In this document: positions 42,351 to 51,372 of the stretch, one piece after another
Layout: each line of letters opens with the position of its first letter
Position numbering within the stretch: the first letter of the stretch is position 1
Assembly (NCBI RefSeq): GCF_027587025.1
Contig: NZ_JAPPTI010000001.1
Location: forward strand, 1,054,001 to 1,118,000
Reading direction: 5' to 3'
Origin: Vibrio sp. LaRot3
GTDB lineage: Bacteria; Pseudomonadota; Gammaproteobacteria; Enterobacterales; Vibrionaceae
Length of the DNA: 64,000 nucleotides
Made by a program: the position numbers and the translations under genes
The notes under the pieces: model-generated
Seen by the model: the letters and a program-made list of their open reading frames with translations, nothing else
Told to the model about the DNA's origin: nothing
The model's database searches: none

Positions 42351-43634
42351 TCACATTCCATAGAATTCTGGGAACACCAGCAATGAAGCGAGTACGGCTA
42401 TCTGAATACCGATAAAAGGCATTACCCCTCGATAGATGTCACGGGTGGTCACGCCTGCCGGAGCGACACCTTTGAGGTAAAACAGACTAAAGCCAAATGG
42501 CGGCGTGAGGAAAGAGGTCTGCAAGTTCATCGCGATTAAGATGGCAAACCATGTCATGTTGATCCCCATTAACTCTGCAACCGGAGCGATAATCGGAACG
42601 ATGATGAAACAAATCTCAACGAAATCAATGAAGAAGCCAAGAATCAAAATCACTAGCATTGTGATGATCAAAAAGCCCCATTTCTCACCCGGTAGCTGTA
42701 GCATCCACTCTTCCACTAGGTAATCGCCACCTGTATAAGTAAAGGCCATCGAGAATGCTGTCGCACCAAGTAGAATCGCGAATACCATGGCGGTCACTTT
42801 CACGGTCTCTTTCGCTGCATCGTAAACCATTCTCCAGCTAAACTGCTTATACAGTACCGCGAGCACAATAGCGCCAGCACCACCTAAAGCCGCAGATTCA
42901 GTAGGCGTTGCAACACCGGCAAAGATAGAACCCAACACCACAATAATCAGAGCTAAAGGCGGAATCACAGCTTTTAGCGCTTCAATCACTTCTTGTTTAC
43001 GGCTGACTGATTCATCACGCTCAATAGGCTGAGCAGCTTCAGGGTTTAACTTGGCATAAATAAGGATATAAACAACATACGCGCCAACTAATACTAGCCC
43101 CGGCCATACAGCTGCTTGGAAAAGGTCGCCCACTGGTACGCCCAATACGTCACCGAGTAGAATCAAAACAATAGACGGCGGAATGATTTGACCCAGTGTC
43201 CCCGAGGCACAGATAGTGCCGCACGCGAGCCCTTTGTCATAGTTATATTTCAGCATGACAGGCAACGAAATTAACCCCATCGCCACCACGGATGCACCCA
43301 CAACGCCTGTCGAAGCCGCAAGCAATGCACCAACCAACACCGTTGATATGGCAATACCGCCGCGTACGCCACCAAACAACTTACCCATAGACTCGAGCAA
43401 CTGTTCAGCTAGACGTGTTTTCTGTAACACGAGCCCCATGAATACAAACAGTGGAACAGCCATCAACACCGTGTTTTCCATGATGGACTGAATCCGATAC
43501 GGCATAAAGGCAAACATATCCATGCCTTCGGCCCAAACACCAAAGATGAGTGCGATACCACCAAAGGTAAAGGCAACCGGAAACCCTAGAAGCAACGCAA
43601 ACAGGGCAACGAAAAACATTACAATACCAATCAT
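42351..43634 (-). CDS. dctM: TRAP transporter large permease subunit (DctM type)
   Basis: 427 residues, about 12 membrane segments, typical of DctM. Landmarks: PLFVFMGLVLQKTRLAEQLLESMGKLFGGVRGG near the N-terminus, GTLGQIIPPSIVLILLGDV, and NLQTSFLTPPFGFSLFYLKGVAP near the C-terminus. Na+-driven uptake with the DctP binding protein. SD AGGAG; 9 bp after dctQ. Confidence 0.95.
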   Translation of the reverse strand: MIGIVMFFVALFALLLGFPVAFTFGGIALIFGVWAEGMDMFAFMPYRIQSIMENTVLMAVPLFVFMGLVLQKTRLAEQLLESMGKLFGGVRGGIAISTVLVGALLAASTGVVGASVVAMGLISLPVMLKYNYDKGLACGTICASGTLGQIIPPSIVLILLGDVLGVPVGDLFQAAVWPGLVLVGAYVVYILIYAKLNPEAAQPIERDESVSRKQEVIEALKAVIPPLALIIVVLGSIFAGVATPTESAALGGAGAIVLAVLYKQFSWRMVYDAAKETVKVTAMVFAILLGATAFSMAFTYTGGDYLVEEWMLQLPGEKWGFLIITMLVILILGFFIDFVEICFIIVPIIAPVAELMGINMTWFAILIAMNLQTSFLTPPFGFSLFYLKGVAPAGVTTRDIYRGVMPFIGIQIAVLASLLVFPEFYGM

Positions 43635-43643
43635 TGTCAGCTC

Positions 43644-44177
43644 CTATTTGCTTGTGTGATTTTGAAGTAGATGAGGGTTAACGATTTTATTTAGAGAATG
43701 CAGCATCAAGCCGATGCCACTCACTGCCATAAAAAAGAACGATAATGGAATCATCGCTTTAATGATCCAACGATAAGGTAGCCCACCTGGGTCGCCCGAG
43801 GTTTCACCAAGCGAGTAGCTCTCCTTAGCAAAGTCGATACCGTACCATGCCACCAATAGGCAAAATGGGAATAGGAATATCAACGTACCGAGCAAATCGA
43901 TGATCGCTTGAGCTTTGTTCGATAAGCGCTCGTAGAACAAGTCCACTCGAACATGTCCACCCGCTTTAATCGCGTATGGCACACCGAGCAAGAATACAGC
44001 TGAAAATAAGTGCCATTCCATCTCTTGGAAGGCAATAGAGACATCATTGAACACATAACGCATCACCACGTCGTACACGACATTGGCGAGCAGAAGAATG
44101 AATAAGATACTGGATAACCAGCCGAGGAAATCGCCAAAGCGATTGAAGATTCGCTCTATATAAATAAGACTTCTCAT
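43644..44177 (-). CDS. dctQ: TRAP transporter small permease subunit (DctQ type)
   Basis: 177 residues with four membrane segments. Family signature: DVVMRYVFNDVSIAFQEMEWHLFSAVFLLGVPYAIKAGGHVRVDLFY. The ATG at 44177 has GGAG 6 nt upstream; an in-frame ATG 12 nt earlier lacks a ribosome site. Scaffold for DctM. Separated from dctP by 134 bp containing a small hairpin. Confidence 0.93.
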   Translation of the reverse strand: MRSLIYIERIFNRFGDFLGWLSSILFILLLANVVYDVVMRYVFNDVSIAFQEMEWHLFSAVFLLGVPYAIKAGGHVRVDLFYERLSNKAQAIIDLLGTLIFLFPFCLLVAWYGIDFAKESYSLGETSGDPGGLPYRWIIKAMIPLSFFFMAVSGIGLMLHSLNKIVNPHLLQNHTSK

Positions 44178-44244
44178 CCCTAACTCCATGGAATTTTGAA
44201 AATGGCTCCGCTCTTGATATTCAAGGCGGAGCTTCATCGTTGTA

Positions 44245-44263
44245 GAACCAATCTCGCGTTGGT
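44245..44263 (-). other. Short hairpin between dctP and dctQ
   Basis: AACCAA-tctcgcg-TTGGTT. No T-run on the minus strand. It may protect the dctP mRNA 3' end or lower dctQM expression, as binding proteins are needed in excess. Confidence 0.4.
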
Positions 44264-44311
44264 TTAAGTTTCTTGGGCTTTTTGTGACATTGTCACCACT
44301 TACCAGAAAGA

Positions 44312-45400
44312 TTATTGTGCTTGGCTATTTAGGTAAGCGCGGTGTGAAATGTTTGACCAAGGACGAACTTGCTCTAGATATTCAGCTTGAGAAGCTTGAA
44401 TCTCTTTTGCCAACTCATCTTTCTCTGCATGTTGTTTTAGAAGGCGATCATTCGCTTCACGTAATGCCGTCATCACTTCCGCAGGGAAATCTTTTACCTG
44501 AACATTCGGGTATTCTGATTGGATAGACGCCCAGTTCTTACCACTTTCATGTTTCGATTGGGTGTACATATCGTAAGCGGCTGTTTTCATCGCAACTTGT
44601 AAGATGGCTTGTAGATCTTCTGGTAGGCGATCCCACGTACGTTTGTTGACTAAGAATTGCAGCTCTGTACCCGGCTCGTGCCAGCCTGTGTAGTAATAAG
44701 GAGCAATTTTGTGAAAGCCCATTCGTAAATCCAGAGACGGACCAACCCACTCTAGCGCATCGATGGTTCGACGCTCTAGTGATGTGTAAAGCTCACCCGG
44801 TGCGATGTTGGTTGGTTTCGCACCCAGCTCTGCCAGTATCTCACCCGCAAAACCTGGAATACGCATTTTCAGACCTTGTAGATCCGCTACTGAGTTAATT
44901 TCTTTTTGGAACCAGCCGCCCATCTGAGTATCAGTATTACCACCCGGGAATGACAGCAAGTTGTGAGGTTCATACACCTGCTCCATCAGTTCCATACCGC
45001 CACCATAATAGAACCAAGCGTATTGCTCGGTCGGCAGCATACCAAACGGCATTGATGTGAAATAAAGCGTATTTGGCACCTTACCTTTCCAGTAGTAAGA
45101 AGCGGAGTGCCCCATATCGTATTGACCAGATTTCACCATGTCGAACACACCCAGTGGCGCTTTGTGTTTGTTGGCAGAATCGATACGAATTTGCAGGCGA
45201 CCATTAGACATTTCTTCGGCCATCTTAGCCATATTCTTAGTCGCGTCGCCAAAGATTGGGAAGTTAGGTCCCCAAGTTTCAGCCAGTTTCAGTCTGTAGA
45301 CTTTATCTGCTGCGTTTGCTGTAACGGCAAACATCGCTAGCGTTGCCGCGACTGCGGTTCCTTTCATTACACGTTTAATGGTTTGTTTTATAAGACTCAT
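44312..45400 (-). CDS. TRAP transporter substrate-binding protein, TakP/DctP type
   Basis: 362 residues with signal peptide 1-30 (MFAVTANA/ADKV). The ATG at 45400 follows SD AGGA; an upstream extension is not needed. The motif SLERRTIDALEWVGPSLDLRMGFHKIAPYYYTGWHEPGTELQFLVNK resembles the alpha-keto-acid-binding TakP branch, where the Arg (MRIPGF) holds the carboxylate. Ligand probably a keto or hydroxy acid, possibly with a cation (inference). Confidence 0.9.
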   Translation of the reverse strand: MSLIKQTIKRVMKGTAVAATLAMFAVTANAADKVYRLKLAETWGPNFPIFGDATKNMAKMAEEMSNGRLQIRIDSANKHKAPLGVFDMVKSGQYDMGHSASYYWKGKVPNTLYFTSMPFGMLPTEQYAWFYYGGGMELMEQVYEPHNLLSFPGGNTDTQMGGWFQKEINSVADLQGLKMRIPGFAGEILAELGAKPTNIAPGELYTSLERRTIDALEWVGPSLDLRMGFHKIAPYYYTGWHEPGTELQFLVNKRTWDRLPEDLQAILQVAMKTAAYDMYTQSKHESGKNWASIQSEYPNVQVKDFPAEVMTALREANDRLLKQHAEKDELAKEIQASQAEYLEQVRPWSNISHRAYLNSQAQ

Positions 45401-45523
45401 GTTTACGTCCTTTCTTATAAGGTTCTTTGTAGAGACATCCTGTTTCATTGACAGCATGAATCATCAAAGAGCAATAAAAAATCGGCGTGAACACGCAGGA
45501 AATTAACAGATGAATTTTGAAGT

Positions 45524-45551
45524 TATACGTACATATACGTAGTTATACGTA
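45524..45551. promoter_or_regulatory. Three TATACGTA boxes with 10-bp spacing upstream of dctP
   Basis: TATACGTA at 45524-45531, 45534-45541 and 45544-45551, each with a palindromic TACGTA core and an exact helical-turn spacing, about 125 bp before the dctP start. NarL-family regulators bind TAC-type heptamers, so the linked response regulator is a likely ligand. The rest of 45401-45722 holds no gene I can support. Confidence 0.55.
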
Positions 45552-45722
45552 GTACATAAACCAATAATGGACTTATACAACTGATTTAAAATATGTTTTT
45601 ATTTAGAGCGTGCAATCTATATGACGAATAAATACGCACGTAGAAAAACCAAATAAAGTTTGCAGTTATTTGAATAAATGTGATGTTGCGTTTTAATTTT
45701 TGTAAACCAACCCTACAGACAC

Positions 45723-45752
45723 AAAAAAGCCTCGACAGTGTCGAGGCTTTTT
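45723..45752. terminator. Bidirectional terminator after the winged-helix gene
   Basis: AAAAAAGCCTCGACA-g-TGTCGAGGCTTTTTT, about 20 bp after the stop on the minus strand. Confidence 0.92.
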
Positions 45753-45773
45753 TGCAATCGTATGGCTAACGAA

Positions 45774-46145
45774 TTAAAGAGCTTTATAGATAACTTTGTT
45801 ACCTGATAGCTGCTCTTTCGCTACTAGATTTTCTTCTAGTAGTTTCTTAAGTGCGCCAGTCGCCCAAGAAGCTGCTTTTGCTTCTTCTTGGCCAGCGGCT
45901 AGGCCGATACCTTTAGGGTTGATACCCTCAGCATTGCTAACAACAATGTCTAGTACTTGTTGCTGTTTAGGCGTAAGAGCTACGTCAGCTTTCTTAGCTA
46001 CAACAACTTTCTCCGCAGCTGGTGCTACAGCGACCTTTTTCTCAACTACAGGCTTAGCTTTTTTAGTTGCTTGGATGTTCGCAACTGTCGCTTTAATGTG
46101 CTTTTGCAGTTTCAGCTGCACTTTGCGCTTATGAGCAAGTCTCAT
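45774..46145 (-). CDS. Basic-tailed winged-helix protein, histone H1-like in layout
   Basis: 123 residues in two parts. Residues 1-55 are lysine/alanine/valine-rich (MRLAHKRKVQLKLQKHIKA, KKAKPVVEKK), like histone H1 tails. Residues 60-123 look like a winged helix: LTPKQQQVLDIVVSNAEGINPKGIGLAAGQ...ATGALKKLLEENLVAKE. The ATG at 46145 has GGAG upstream; a nearby ATG at 46160 has none. Codon use is that of a well-expressed gene. Probably nucleic-acid-binding; function not established. Monocistronic. Confidence 0.65.
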   Translation of the reverse strand: MRLAHKRKVQLKLQKHIKATVANIQATKKAKPVVEKKVAVAPAAEKVVVAKKADVALTPKQQQVLDIVVSNAEGINPKGIGLAAGQEEAKAASWATGALKKLLEENLVAKEQLSGNKVIYKAL

Positions 46146-46362
46146 CGAGTGTTTCTCCATTTCACTGCATACGGAGCAGTGGTGAAAATTTGAAGCGCGA
46201 TTTATACCAAAAAATTGCCCCCTTTTATAGGGTAACAACGTGATTCTGGGACAAAAACACCCGAACATGTCGTGTAAGTCTAGAATTTAATCAATAATGC
46301 TTATGATCGTTTTTACCTATACTGAATATATAACCATAGGTTTGTTTGATTAGGCTTAAATT

Positions 46363-47025
46363 ATGCCCACACTTCATCTCATCAACCATCGCTTGTTTTC
46401 TCGCGCTCGACATTTTCGCTGGGCGTTAATTTTGGTTATGGCTTGTATGGGGATGATGGCATACTTTGCCAACGATGTTCGCCAGTTCTTAATTGGCTTG
46501 CTGCTTTTATTGATACTTTCTATTTTCGCTTACGGGCTGATCCTGAAAAGTACCGTGCGCTACACCCTCACCTCTAGCCATTTTCAGCAACATTTATCTA
46601 AAGGAGGTTGGGTGGTTCAGTGGAGCAACATAAGTAAAGTGGGAATTTGCCAATGCCAGCAGCAAGGTTGGTATCAATCACTGCCATGGATTGGCATCAA
46701 ATTGAAAAGCTACTCACCCTACTTAGACGCAATATGCCCAAGAGTAGCCACCGAGGTTTTACTTGGGCAAAGGGCTTTGCTCTACCTCGGTACACAGCAA
46801 AACAGCAACGTAGCTAAATTCGAAGATCTGGTGCTAGATTCTCATCCCTATACTAGTGAGAATGGTACGGTGTATACCGGTTTACAAGCGATGCTCGCCA
46901 ATAGAATGCACTACCAACGTAATTTCTTCGACTACGACGTGTTTATTTCCACCAGCGATTTAGATAGGTCTGCGGAAGAGTTTGTTGGCCTTGTCCGGCG
47001 CTATTTAGCTGCCAATCAAACCTAA
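46363..47025 (+). CDS. DUF2982-like membrane protein
   Basis: 220 residues. Two closely spaced N-terminal membrane helices (about 19-35 and 41-60), then a cytoplasmic domain with YTLTSSHFQQHLSKGGWVVQWSNISKVGIC and a C-terminal part ending SDLDRSAEEFVGLVRRYL. It matches my memory of the Vibrio/Shewanella DUF2982 family. Function unknown. Weak SD. Confidence 0.62.
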   Translation: MPTLHLINHRLFSRARHFRWALILVMACMGMMAYFANDVRQFLIGLLLLLILSIFAYGLILKSTVRYTLTSSHFQQHLSKGGWVVQWSNISKVGICQCQQQGWYQSLPWIGIKLKSYSPYLDAICPRVATEVLLGQRALLYLGTQQNSNVAKFEDLVLDSHPYTSENGTVYTGLQAMLANRMHYQRNFFDYDVFISTSDLDRSAEEFVGLVRRYLAANQT

Positions 47026-47045
47026 TGAAATAAGGCAGGTAAATT

Positions 47046-47067
47046 AAAGGCCGCGATTGCGGCCTTT
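47046..47067. terminator. Terminator between the DUF2982-like gene and ycbL
   Basis: AAAGGCCGC-gatt-GCGGCCTTT, symmetric, shared by the convergent genes. Confidence 0.8.
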
Positions 47068-47073
47068 AAGTAT

Positions 47074-47730
47074 TTAATACAGTGGCATTTCATCAGCCAC
47101 AAAAGGGTTAGACGTACGTTCTCGTCCAAAGGTGGATTCCGGACCATGCCCTGGAACAAAGCGAACTTCGTTGCCTAACGGCCACAGTTTGGTTTTGATC
47201 GAATCAATCAAAGTATTAAAGTCGCCCTTTGGAAAGTCTGTACGGCCAACACTGCCGTTAAACAAAACATCACCAACAAACGCTAGCTTAGCTTCTTCCG
47301 AGTAAAGAACAACATGGCCTGGTGTATGACCCGGCGTATGATAAACATCCATACTCACATTGCCGAATGTCACTTTATCACCCTCATTTAGCCATTGTGT
47401 CGGTTCAAACGGAGTGGTTAACGGGAAACCAAACATTTGGCTTTGGCCTTCTAGTCCTTGTAACCAAAAGTTATCGTCTTTATGAGGGCCGATAATTGGC
47501 GTATTACCTAGCGCCGCGGCTAAAGGCTCAGTTCCGCCAACATGGTCTAAATGACCATGAGTAAGAACGATACTTTCAACCTCAACGCCAAGCTCTTTAA
47601 TCAACATCGCGAGTTGTTTTTCATCGCCGCCTGGGTCAATCACAATGCCCTTCATGGTTTCATCACACCACACGATTGAGCAGTTTTGAGAAAACGAAGT
47701 GACTGGCACCACTTGGTACTTAAGAGACAT
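47074..47730 (-). CDS. ycbL: Metallo-beta-lactamase-fold hydrolase, YcbL type (glyoxalase II-like)
   Basis: 218 residues. Metal motif LTHGHLDHVGG, later ligands in YHTPGHTPGH, FVGDVLF and VPGHG. Resembles E. coli/Salmonella YcbL, a type II glyoxalase-like thioesterase. The ATG at 47730 follows AAAGG; the longer ORF runs back through a terminator. Gene order ycbB-ycbK-ycbL matches E. coli, but a terminator separates it from ycbK here. Confidence 0.9.
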   Translation of the reverse strand: MSLKYQVVPVTSFSQNCSIVWCDETMKGIVIDPGGDEKQLAMLIKELGVEVESIVLTHGHLDHVGGTEPLAAALGNTPIIGPHKDDNFWLQGLEGQSQMFGFPLTTPFEPTQWLNEGDKVTFGNVSMDVYHTPGHTPGHVVLYSEEAKLAFVGDVLFNGSVGRTDFPKGDFNTLIDSIKTKLWPLGNEVRFVPGHGPESTFGRERTSNPFVADEMPLY

Positions 47731-47806
47731 AACGAAACCTTTCCATATAAAAGTCGAATCTGGCAGAACTATGACACGATAGAGAACCAAGCTCAAGAAT
47801 GGCCAT

Positions 47807-47835
47807 AAAAAACAACGCGGCAATAGCCGCGTCGT
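47807..47835 (-). terminator. Intrinsic terminator after ycbK
   Basis: Minus-strand ACGCGGC-TATT-GCCGCGT then TGTTTTTT, about 25 nt after the stop. Confidence 0.8.
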
Positions 47836-47859
47836 TAATCAATTAGTTATGGTGGTGTG

Positions 47860-48402
47860 TTAAGACCAGTAGCGAACAGGTCCGGTATCAATGTGAATAA
47901 AGTTACTGCTTGGATAATAACCAACGCCACCAGCGCTGATTTCACGGGCAACATCGCGCACGCGTTTTAGTGATACGCCTTCTAAACGAAAATCAATCGC
48001 TCGACCCAGCATGTGATAGCTTTTCTTTGCAACACCGTTCGATTTGGCACGTAATGCCTCGTTAGTTGCCGGAGAGCGATAACCAGAGATGATTTGCACT
48101 TCAGAGCTCACACCTAATTGAGATTGGATAAGAGCAATCTGATCAAACAGGTGCTTATCCATAGGGTGTACTTCTTCTCTTCTAAAATCACGACACAAGT
48201 GATCTAAACGAAACAGCTCGCTTCTCAGGTAATCTTGACCATCGTAGTAACGCGTTTCTAATGCTTCACCAGTATGAATATTATTTAACGCTAGCGAACG
48301 AGAAAGATCTGGGTAAGATGCCAATGCTACGCTCGGAGCACAACTTGCGACAACTAAACCACTTCCTGCCAACTTAACAAAATTTCTACGCGTAACTTGC
48401 AC
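47860..48402 (-). CDS. ycbK: YcbK-type DUF882/M15A peptidase-like protein, Tat signal
   Basis: 180 residues. Twin-arginine signal TRRNFVKLAGSGLVV (RR at 5-6), then a D-Ala-D-Ala carboxypeptidase-like zinc fold: GYRSPATNEAL, SYHMLGRAIDFR and FIHIDTG supply the His/Asp ligands. Probably acts on peptidoglycan in the periplasm, next to an L,D-transpeptidase. Folded export by Tat fits a metal-loaded enzyme. Confidence 0.9.
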   Translation of the reverse strand: MQVTRRNFVKLAGSGLVVASCAPSVALASYPDLSRSLALNNIHTGEALETRYYDGQDYLRSELFRLDHLCRDFRREEVHPMDKHLFDQIALIQSQLGVSSEVQIISGYRSPATNEALRAKSNGVAKKSYHMLGRAIDFRLEGVSLKRVRDVAREISAGGVGYYPSSNFIHIDTGPVRYWS

Positions 48403-48610
48403 TATAAAACACCTTCACAAATCTATTTCTACACTGTGTCGTCGAGGACACTACATAACTCTTGTGATAAGTGCAAATGCATAAACCGTGCTAACTATGC
48501 GTCTAAATTTTGTCATTCACGGTTAATTATTGAACTAATTGATAATTTTTCTTAAATAATCTTTATGCAAAATTTAGGTCAAGATCATCTTTGCCGCTTC
48601 ATTGCCGCTC

Positions 48611-50149
48611 TTAGCGGTCGAAACTGTATACATCGTCACGATATTGAACAACGCCACCTTCTGACCATGCAGTCTGATAGATAATATGCACGGGAATGCG
48701 ACGGCGCAGCGGAATCGCTTTATTTGGCTCCCCTTCTGCTTGAGCAATACGTTCAATGTCTAAGCCCTGATTCTCCATCAATAAGGTGGCAAACTTGTCG
48801 GCGTGTTTTACCCGAATACACCCAGAGCTAAAGGCTCGGCTTTCTTTGTTAAAGAGAGACTTGCTTGGAGTATCATGCAAATAGATGGCACGTCGATTCG
48901 GCGTATTGAACTTGTATAAGCCTAGCGCATTGTAGTTTCCGGACATTTGACGCATGCGATAAGGAAAGGCTTCTGGGTTTAAGTGTTGCCAATCAATTTC
49001 AGCCGGATCAATGACTTCATCGGATCCCCATTTTGGGATAATGGCGATGTTCTTCTGTTGCAAATAGGCGGCGTCTTGCTTAATTTTCGGGATAATATCC
49101 TCTACCATGATTTTCCACGGGATATTCCACGTGGGATTAAGCACAATTGAATCTAAATTAGTCGTCATCACTGGCGTTTTGCGAGCTTCTCGTCCGACAA
49201 CCACTCTCGATTCAAATACAGTTTCGCCATCATGCCAGTAGGTCATCTCAAATCTTGGTACATTAACCAGAATGATGGTGTCTCGCTGCTCTGGCCACAT
49301 TCGAGCGCGCTCTGCATTCAACGCTAATGTTGTGTAGCGCTCTTTAATCGAACGATTGAGCCATTTCACCGTTTTAGGACCAATGACACCATCTGGATTT
49401 AGGCCATGCATACGTTGAAACGATTTGATAGCCGGCTCTAACGTGGCGTCATAATACGCTACGTTACGATCAACATTCTCTATGTTAATGTCGAGGACAG
49501 CGAGGCGACTAAGTAATGCTTCTCGGTTAGGGAGTAAATCACCTGTTCGCAGCACGCGTTCGTGCTGATGGTAAGCAGGCAACGGCTCTTCATGCAATTT
49601 CACTAAATGCAAATAAGCTTGAATTAACGCGTTGTACCCATCCCCGTCCGGTGTATAAGCATCAATCAAAGCGCCTAATTGCTGACTTTCAATTGACGCG
49701 CGTAAAGCGAGAATGATTTCGTCACTCGCTGGTGGCAGCGGTTGCGTCAGTTTAGATTCAAAGAACCATTCCATCCCTTTGTGTTTTGCTTGCTCGGCAT
49801 AAACCATGTAAGCCAGCATCGTATCCGTGGCTAACAAATCATATTCATACCAACGGTTACTTTTGCGTAGATATCTAAGGTGGTTCAGCTTACGGGAAAA
49901 CAACGGGCTAAAATTCGCGGCTTGAATCACTTCAAGCTGAAATTCTAGTTGGCTACTTTGCTGTAGATCGAACCAAACTAGATGTTCACCATTATTTCGG
50001 TAAATGCTTTCAACCACATCGGTGTATTGCATCATCGAAGGGACTTGGCTTTGGTCATTGACCCAACCAATTTGCTCAAAATACGATAATGCCCATGAAG
50101 GCATGGGCATTAGGATGAGCACTAAAAGTACTACGTTGTTCCTTAACAT
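48611..50149 (-). CDS. ldtD: L,D-transpeptidase LdtD (YcbB)
   Basis: 512 residues. Signal peptide (MLRNNVVLLVLILMPMPSWA), helical N-terminal domain, peptidoglycan-binding repeat (IKSFQRMHGLNPDGVIGPKTVKWLN), then a YkuD domain with catalytic motif HDTPSK...SSGCIRVKHADKF (Cys nucleophile). Makes 3-3 cross-links in peptidoglycan. An in-frame GTG at 50161 is an alternative start; the ATG gives the cleaner signal peptide. Confidence 0.93.
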   Translation of the reverse strand: MLRNNVVLLVLILMPMPSWALSYFEQIGWVNDQSQVPSMMQYTDVVESIYRNNGEHLVWFDLQQSSQLEFQLEVIQAANFSPLFSRKLNHLRYLRKSNRWYEYDLLATDTMLAYMVYAEQAKHKGMEWFFESKLTQPLPPASDEIILALRASIESQQLGALIDAYTPDGDGYNALIQAYLHLVKLHEEPLPAYHQHERVLRTGDLLPNREALLSRLAVLDINIENVDRNVAYYDATLEPAIKSFQRMHGLNPDGVIGPKTVKWLNRSIKERYTTLALNAERARMWPEQRDTIILVNVPRFEMTYWHDGETVFESRVVVGREARKTPVMTTNLDSIVLNPTWNIPWKIMVEDIIPKIKQDAAYLQQKNIAIIPKWGSDEVIDPAEIDWQHLNPEAFPYRMRQMSGNYNALGLYKFNTPNRRAIYLHDTPSKSLFNKESRAFSSGCIRVKHADKFATLLMENQGLDIERIAQAEGEPNKAIPLRRRIPVHIIYQTAWSEGGVVQYRDDVYSFDR

Positions 50150-50283
50150 CTCTACTTTCACTTTCTGTCAATTGCTAGTTAAAGTATGGCAGATTTTTTG
50201 AACAATTATATGACTTGTTTTTGAGAATGAAATATCAATCACTTAATAATCATGGTGACAGTAAGTTACTGACAAATAGATAA

Positions 50284-51372
50284 TTATATAATTGCCGTCC
50301 AATGATTATCCCACTGAATTCCTGAGTTGATTTGAGACTTTTTGTCAGGATTATACTGAGTGATAACGCCACCAGCTCCTGAGCTTACTCTAAACGCTTT
50401 ATCTTGCACGACAACTCCCGAAGCATCAGGAAGTGGTGCTAGTTCCATTAATTGCATAGTCCTCTTAGACCAAATGCCATAGCAACTGCCTCGCGGCGAA
50501 GTCGCAAGGATCCAATCTTCAGTCGCGGCAATACTGGCAATATAATGATTGAACCTCGCCCACTGTTCTGGTTCGGCTTCAAGGAACTGCATTTCACCAC
50601 CTGCAGTATGCATCGCCAGTAGCGCCGGATACTCATCCGGCTCACCGCGATACTGTTGGCCACAAAGTACAGTTTTACTGCCATCATGGGCTAAATGACG
50701 AATACTAAGATGATGATCAGGTAACGACACTTGCTCAACCAATTCCCCGTTTTGGTTAACATAACTCAGGCTTGGCTGCATCACATCCAAGTTTAGAGGC
50801 TGACGACCATTGGTATGCACACCCCCAACGCCAATCGCTAAGGTGCTATCAGGCATGATGATGACTTCATGTGGTCCAAGGCCAAAACCGGTAAATTCGG
50901 CCACTTTTTTATAGCCGTGTTCAACATCATATACGCCGATGATACCCCTGCTTGAGCCTCTCTCTCCTTCGGTAGCAAACAGCAGCGACTGATCTAGCGA
51001 GTACACGCCATGCCCGTAATAATGGCGATTATAGTCTGCTTTATGAAGGGAAACGAGCTCTCCTGTTTGATAGTCAAACACCATGAAGAACTCACCTGGC
51101 CGACGAGCAAATGCAACGGCATGTCTTTTTTTAGTGCTGGTTGCAATGCCATGCCCGCGAGCAGGTAAAGGTAACTGCCTTATAGGCATACCGAATTGAT
51201 CAGCGACGACGACAGAAAACTGCTCTCTGCCTTTGATAGCACAGCCAATTAGAGCTTCATTGCCAGACACCGAAGTCGATGCGCAACCAAAAGGTAAAAA
51301 TGGCGTCGCAGAGCCAAATAACGCAGCCTTAAGCAGCGTTCTTCTCGTTTTATCAGTCACCATCGGTTGCAT
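50284..51372 (-). CDS. DUF1513 beta-propeller-like protein, Tat signal
   Basis: 362 residues. Tat-type leader DKTRRTLLKAALFGSA (RR at about 10-11). The body is beta-rich with repeated blades (ATSTKKRHAVAFARRPGEFF, LGPHEVIIMPDSTLAIGVGGVHTNGR, SPRGSCYGIWSKRTM), consistent with DUF1513. Overlaps the imelysin-lipoprotein stop by 20 bp and is the last gene of the iron-linked cluster. Role unknown; probably accessory to the imelysin system. Confidence 0.82.
   Translation of the reverse strand: MQPMVTDKTRRTLLKAALFGSATPFLPFGCASTSVSGNEALIGCAIKGREQFSVVVADQFGMPIRQLPLPARGHGIATSTKKRHAVAFARRPGEFFMVFDYQTGELVSLHKADYNRHYYGHGVYSLDQSLLFATEGERGSSRGIIGVYDVEHGYKKVAEFTGFGLGPHEVIIMPDSTLAIGVGGVHTNGRQPLNLDVMQPSLSYVNQNGELVEQVSLPDHHLSIRHLAHDGSKTVLCGQQYRGEPDEYPALLAMHTAGGEMQFLEAEPEQWARFNHYIASIAATEDWILATSPRGSCYGIWSKRTMQLMELAPLPDASGVVVQDKAFRVSSGAGGVITQYNPDKKSQINSGIQWDNHWTAII

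Noticed and set aside
45979-46145. Prophage or plasmid histone-like gene
   Set aside because: Composition and neighbours (terminator-bounded, core Vibrio genes) show no sign of transfer.
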